Source: Paenibacillus spongiae
GTDB taxonomy: Bacteria > Bacillota > Bacilli > Paenibacillales > Paenibacillaceae
Length of the DNA: 64,000 nt
Direction: 5' to 3'
Assembly: GCF_024734895.1 (NCBI RefSeq)
Contig: NZ_CP091430.1
Span: forward strand, 7,007,501 to 7,071,500
In this document: piece after piece, positions 63,966 to 64,000 of the stretch
Numbering within the stretch: position 1 is the stretch's first letter
Layout of the letters: the number at the start of each line of letters is the position of its first letter
Program-made: the position numbers and the translations under genes
Notes under the pieces: generated by a model
What the model saw: only the letters and a program-made list of their open reading frames with translations
Databases searched by the model: none
What the model was told of the DNA's origin: nothing

Positions 63966-64000
63966 TGTCCTTGCCCCCCTTCAGGCAGCATATAGTTGCC

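Noticed and set aside
1-64000. Search for CRISPR arrays, tRNA or rRNA genes, insertion sequences and prophage genes
   Set aside because: No regularly spaced repeats, no tRNA-like cloverleaf or rRNA stretch, and no transposase, integrase or phage structural protein was recognised on either strand.

Overview
The window comes from a motile, low-to-moderate-GC Gram-positive bacterium, most likely Paenibacillaceae (Paenibacillus or Cohnella type). This rests on AGGAGG-type ribosome binding sites with frequent GTG and TTG starts, a Bacillus-style sigma-D flagellar locus, a CsrA/FliW/flagellin control module, and gene order that follows Bacillus subtilis from yvyF through flgM, hag, fliDST, hpf, secA, prfB, ftsEX, ctpB and minJ to uvrBA. 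Nearly all genes lie on the minus strand, so the transcriptional order runs from high to low coordinates. No rRNA, tRNA, CRISPR array, transposase or prophage was recognised.

Layout from left to right. (1) 1-4.8 kb: pcrB, pcrA and a left-truncated, sequence-divergent ligA. (2) 4.8-9.2 kb: a putative partner-switch signalling operon with a BTAD/SARP-type regulator, a membrane PP2C phosphatase fused to a HATPase domain, and a STAS antagonist. (3) 9.4-16 kb: a U32-family protein, a sugar isomerase-like protein, a small membrane protein and a siroheme nitrite/sulfite reductase. (4) 16-23.2 kb: uvrB-uvrA behind a promoter with a LexA-like box, divergent from motA-motB. (5) 23.7-31.5 kb: minJ-like, ctpB, an M23 hydrolase with a coiled coil, ftsX, ftsE and a divergent VanW-family gene. 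(6) 31.6-39.9 kb: the arginine operon argCJBDFGH with a promoter buried in tandem ARG boxes. (7) 40-45.6 kb: a YitT-family gene, prfB with its programmed frameshift, secA and hpf. (8) 45.7-55 kb: an accessory block with a DUF2920-like hydrolase, a cold-shock gene, a methyltransferase, a CMP-nonulosonate synthetase/HAD fusion, a short NeuB-like synthase and two large Maf-type glycosyltransferases. (9) 55-64 kb: fliT, fliS, fliD, flaG, flagellin, csrA, fliW, yviE, flgL, flgK, flgN, flgM and yvyF.

The most interesting part is block 8. It sits exactly between fliT and hpf, which are neighbours in B. subtilis, and looks like a flagellin glycosylation island. The NeuB-like enzyme and the NeuA-HAD fusion would make and activate a nine-carbon (nonulosonic) sugar, the two Maf proteins would attach it to the flagellin encoded next door, and the methyltransferase and esterase may decorate it. 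The enzymes for the early sugar steps are not in the window.

The flagellar and maf transcription units are joined by a repeated arrangement: a Rho-independent terminator followed at once by a sigma-D-like CCGATA motif. At flgM the sigma-D -10 element lies inside the 5' arm of the terminator. The flagellin leader carries a hairpin with GGA in its loop next to a GGA-containing Shine-Dalgarno, as expected for CsrA control, and csrA and fliW are encoded immediately upstream.
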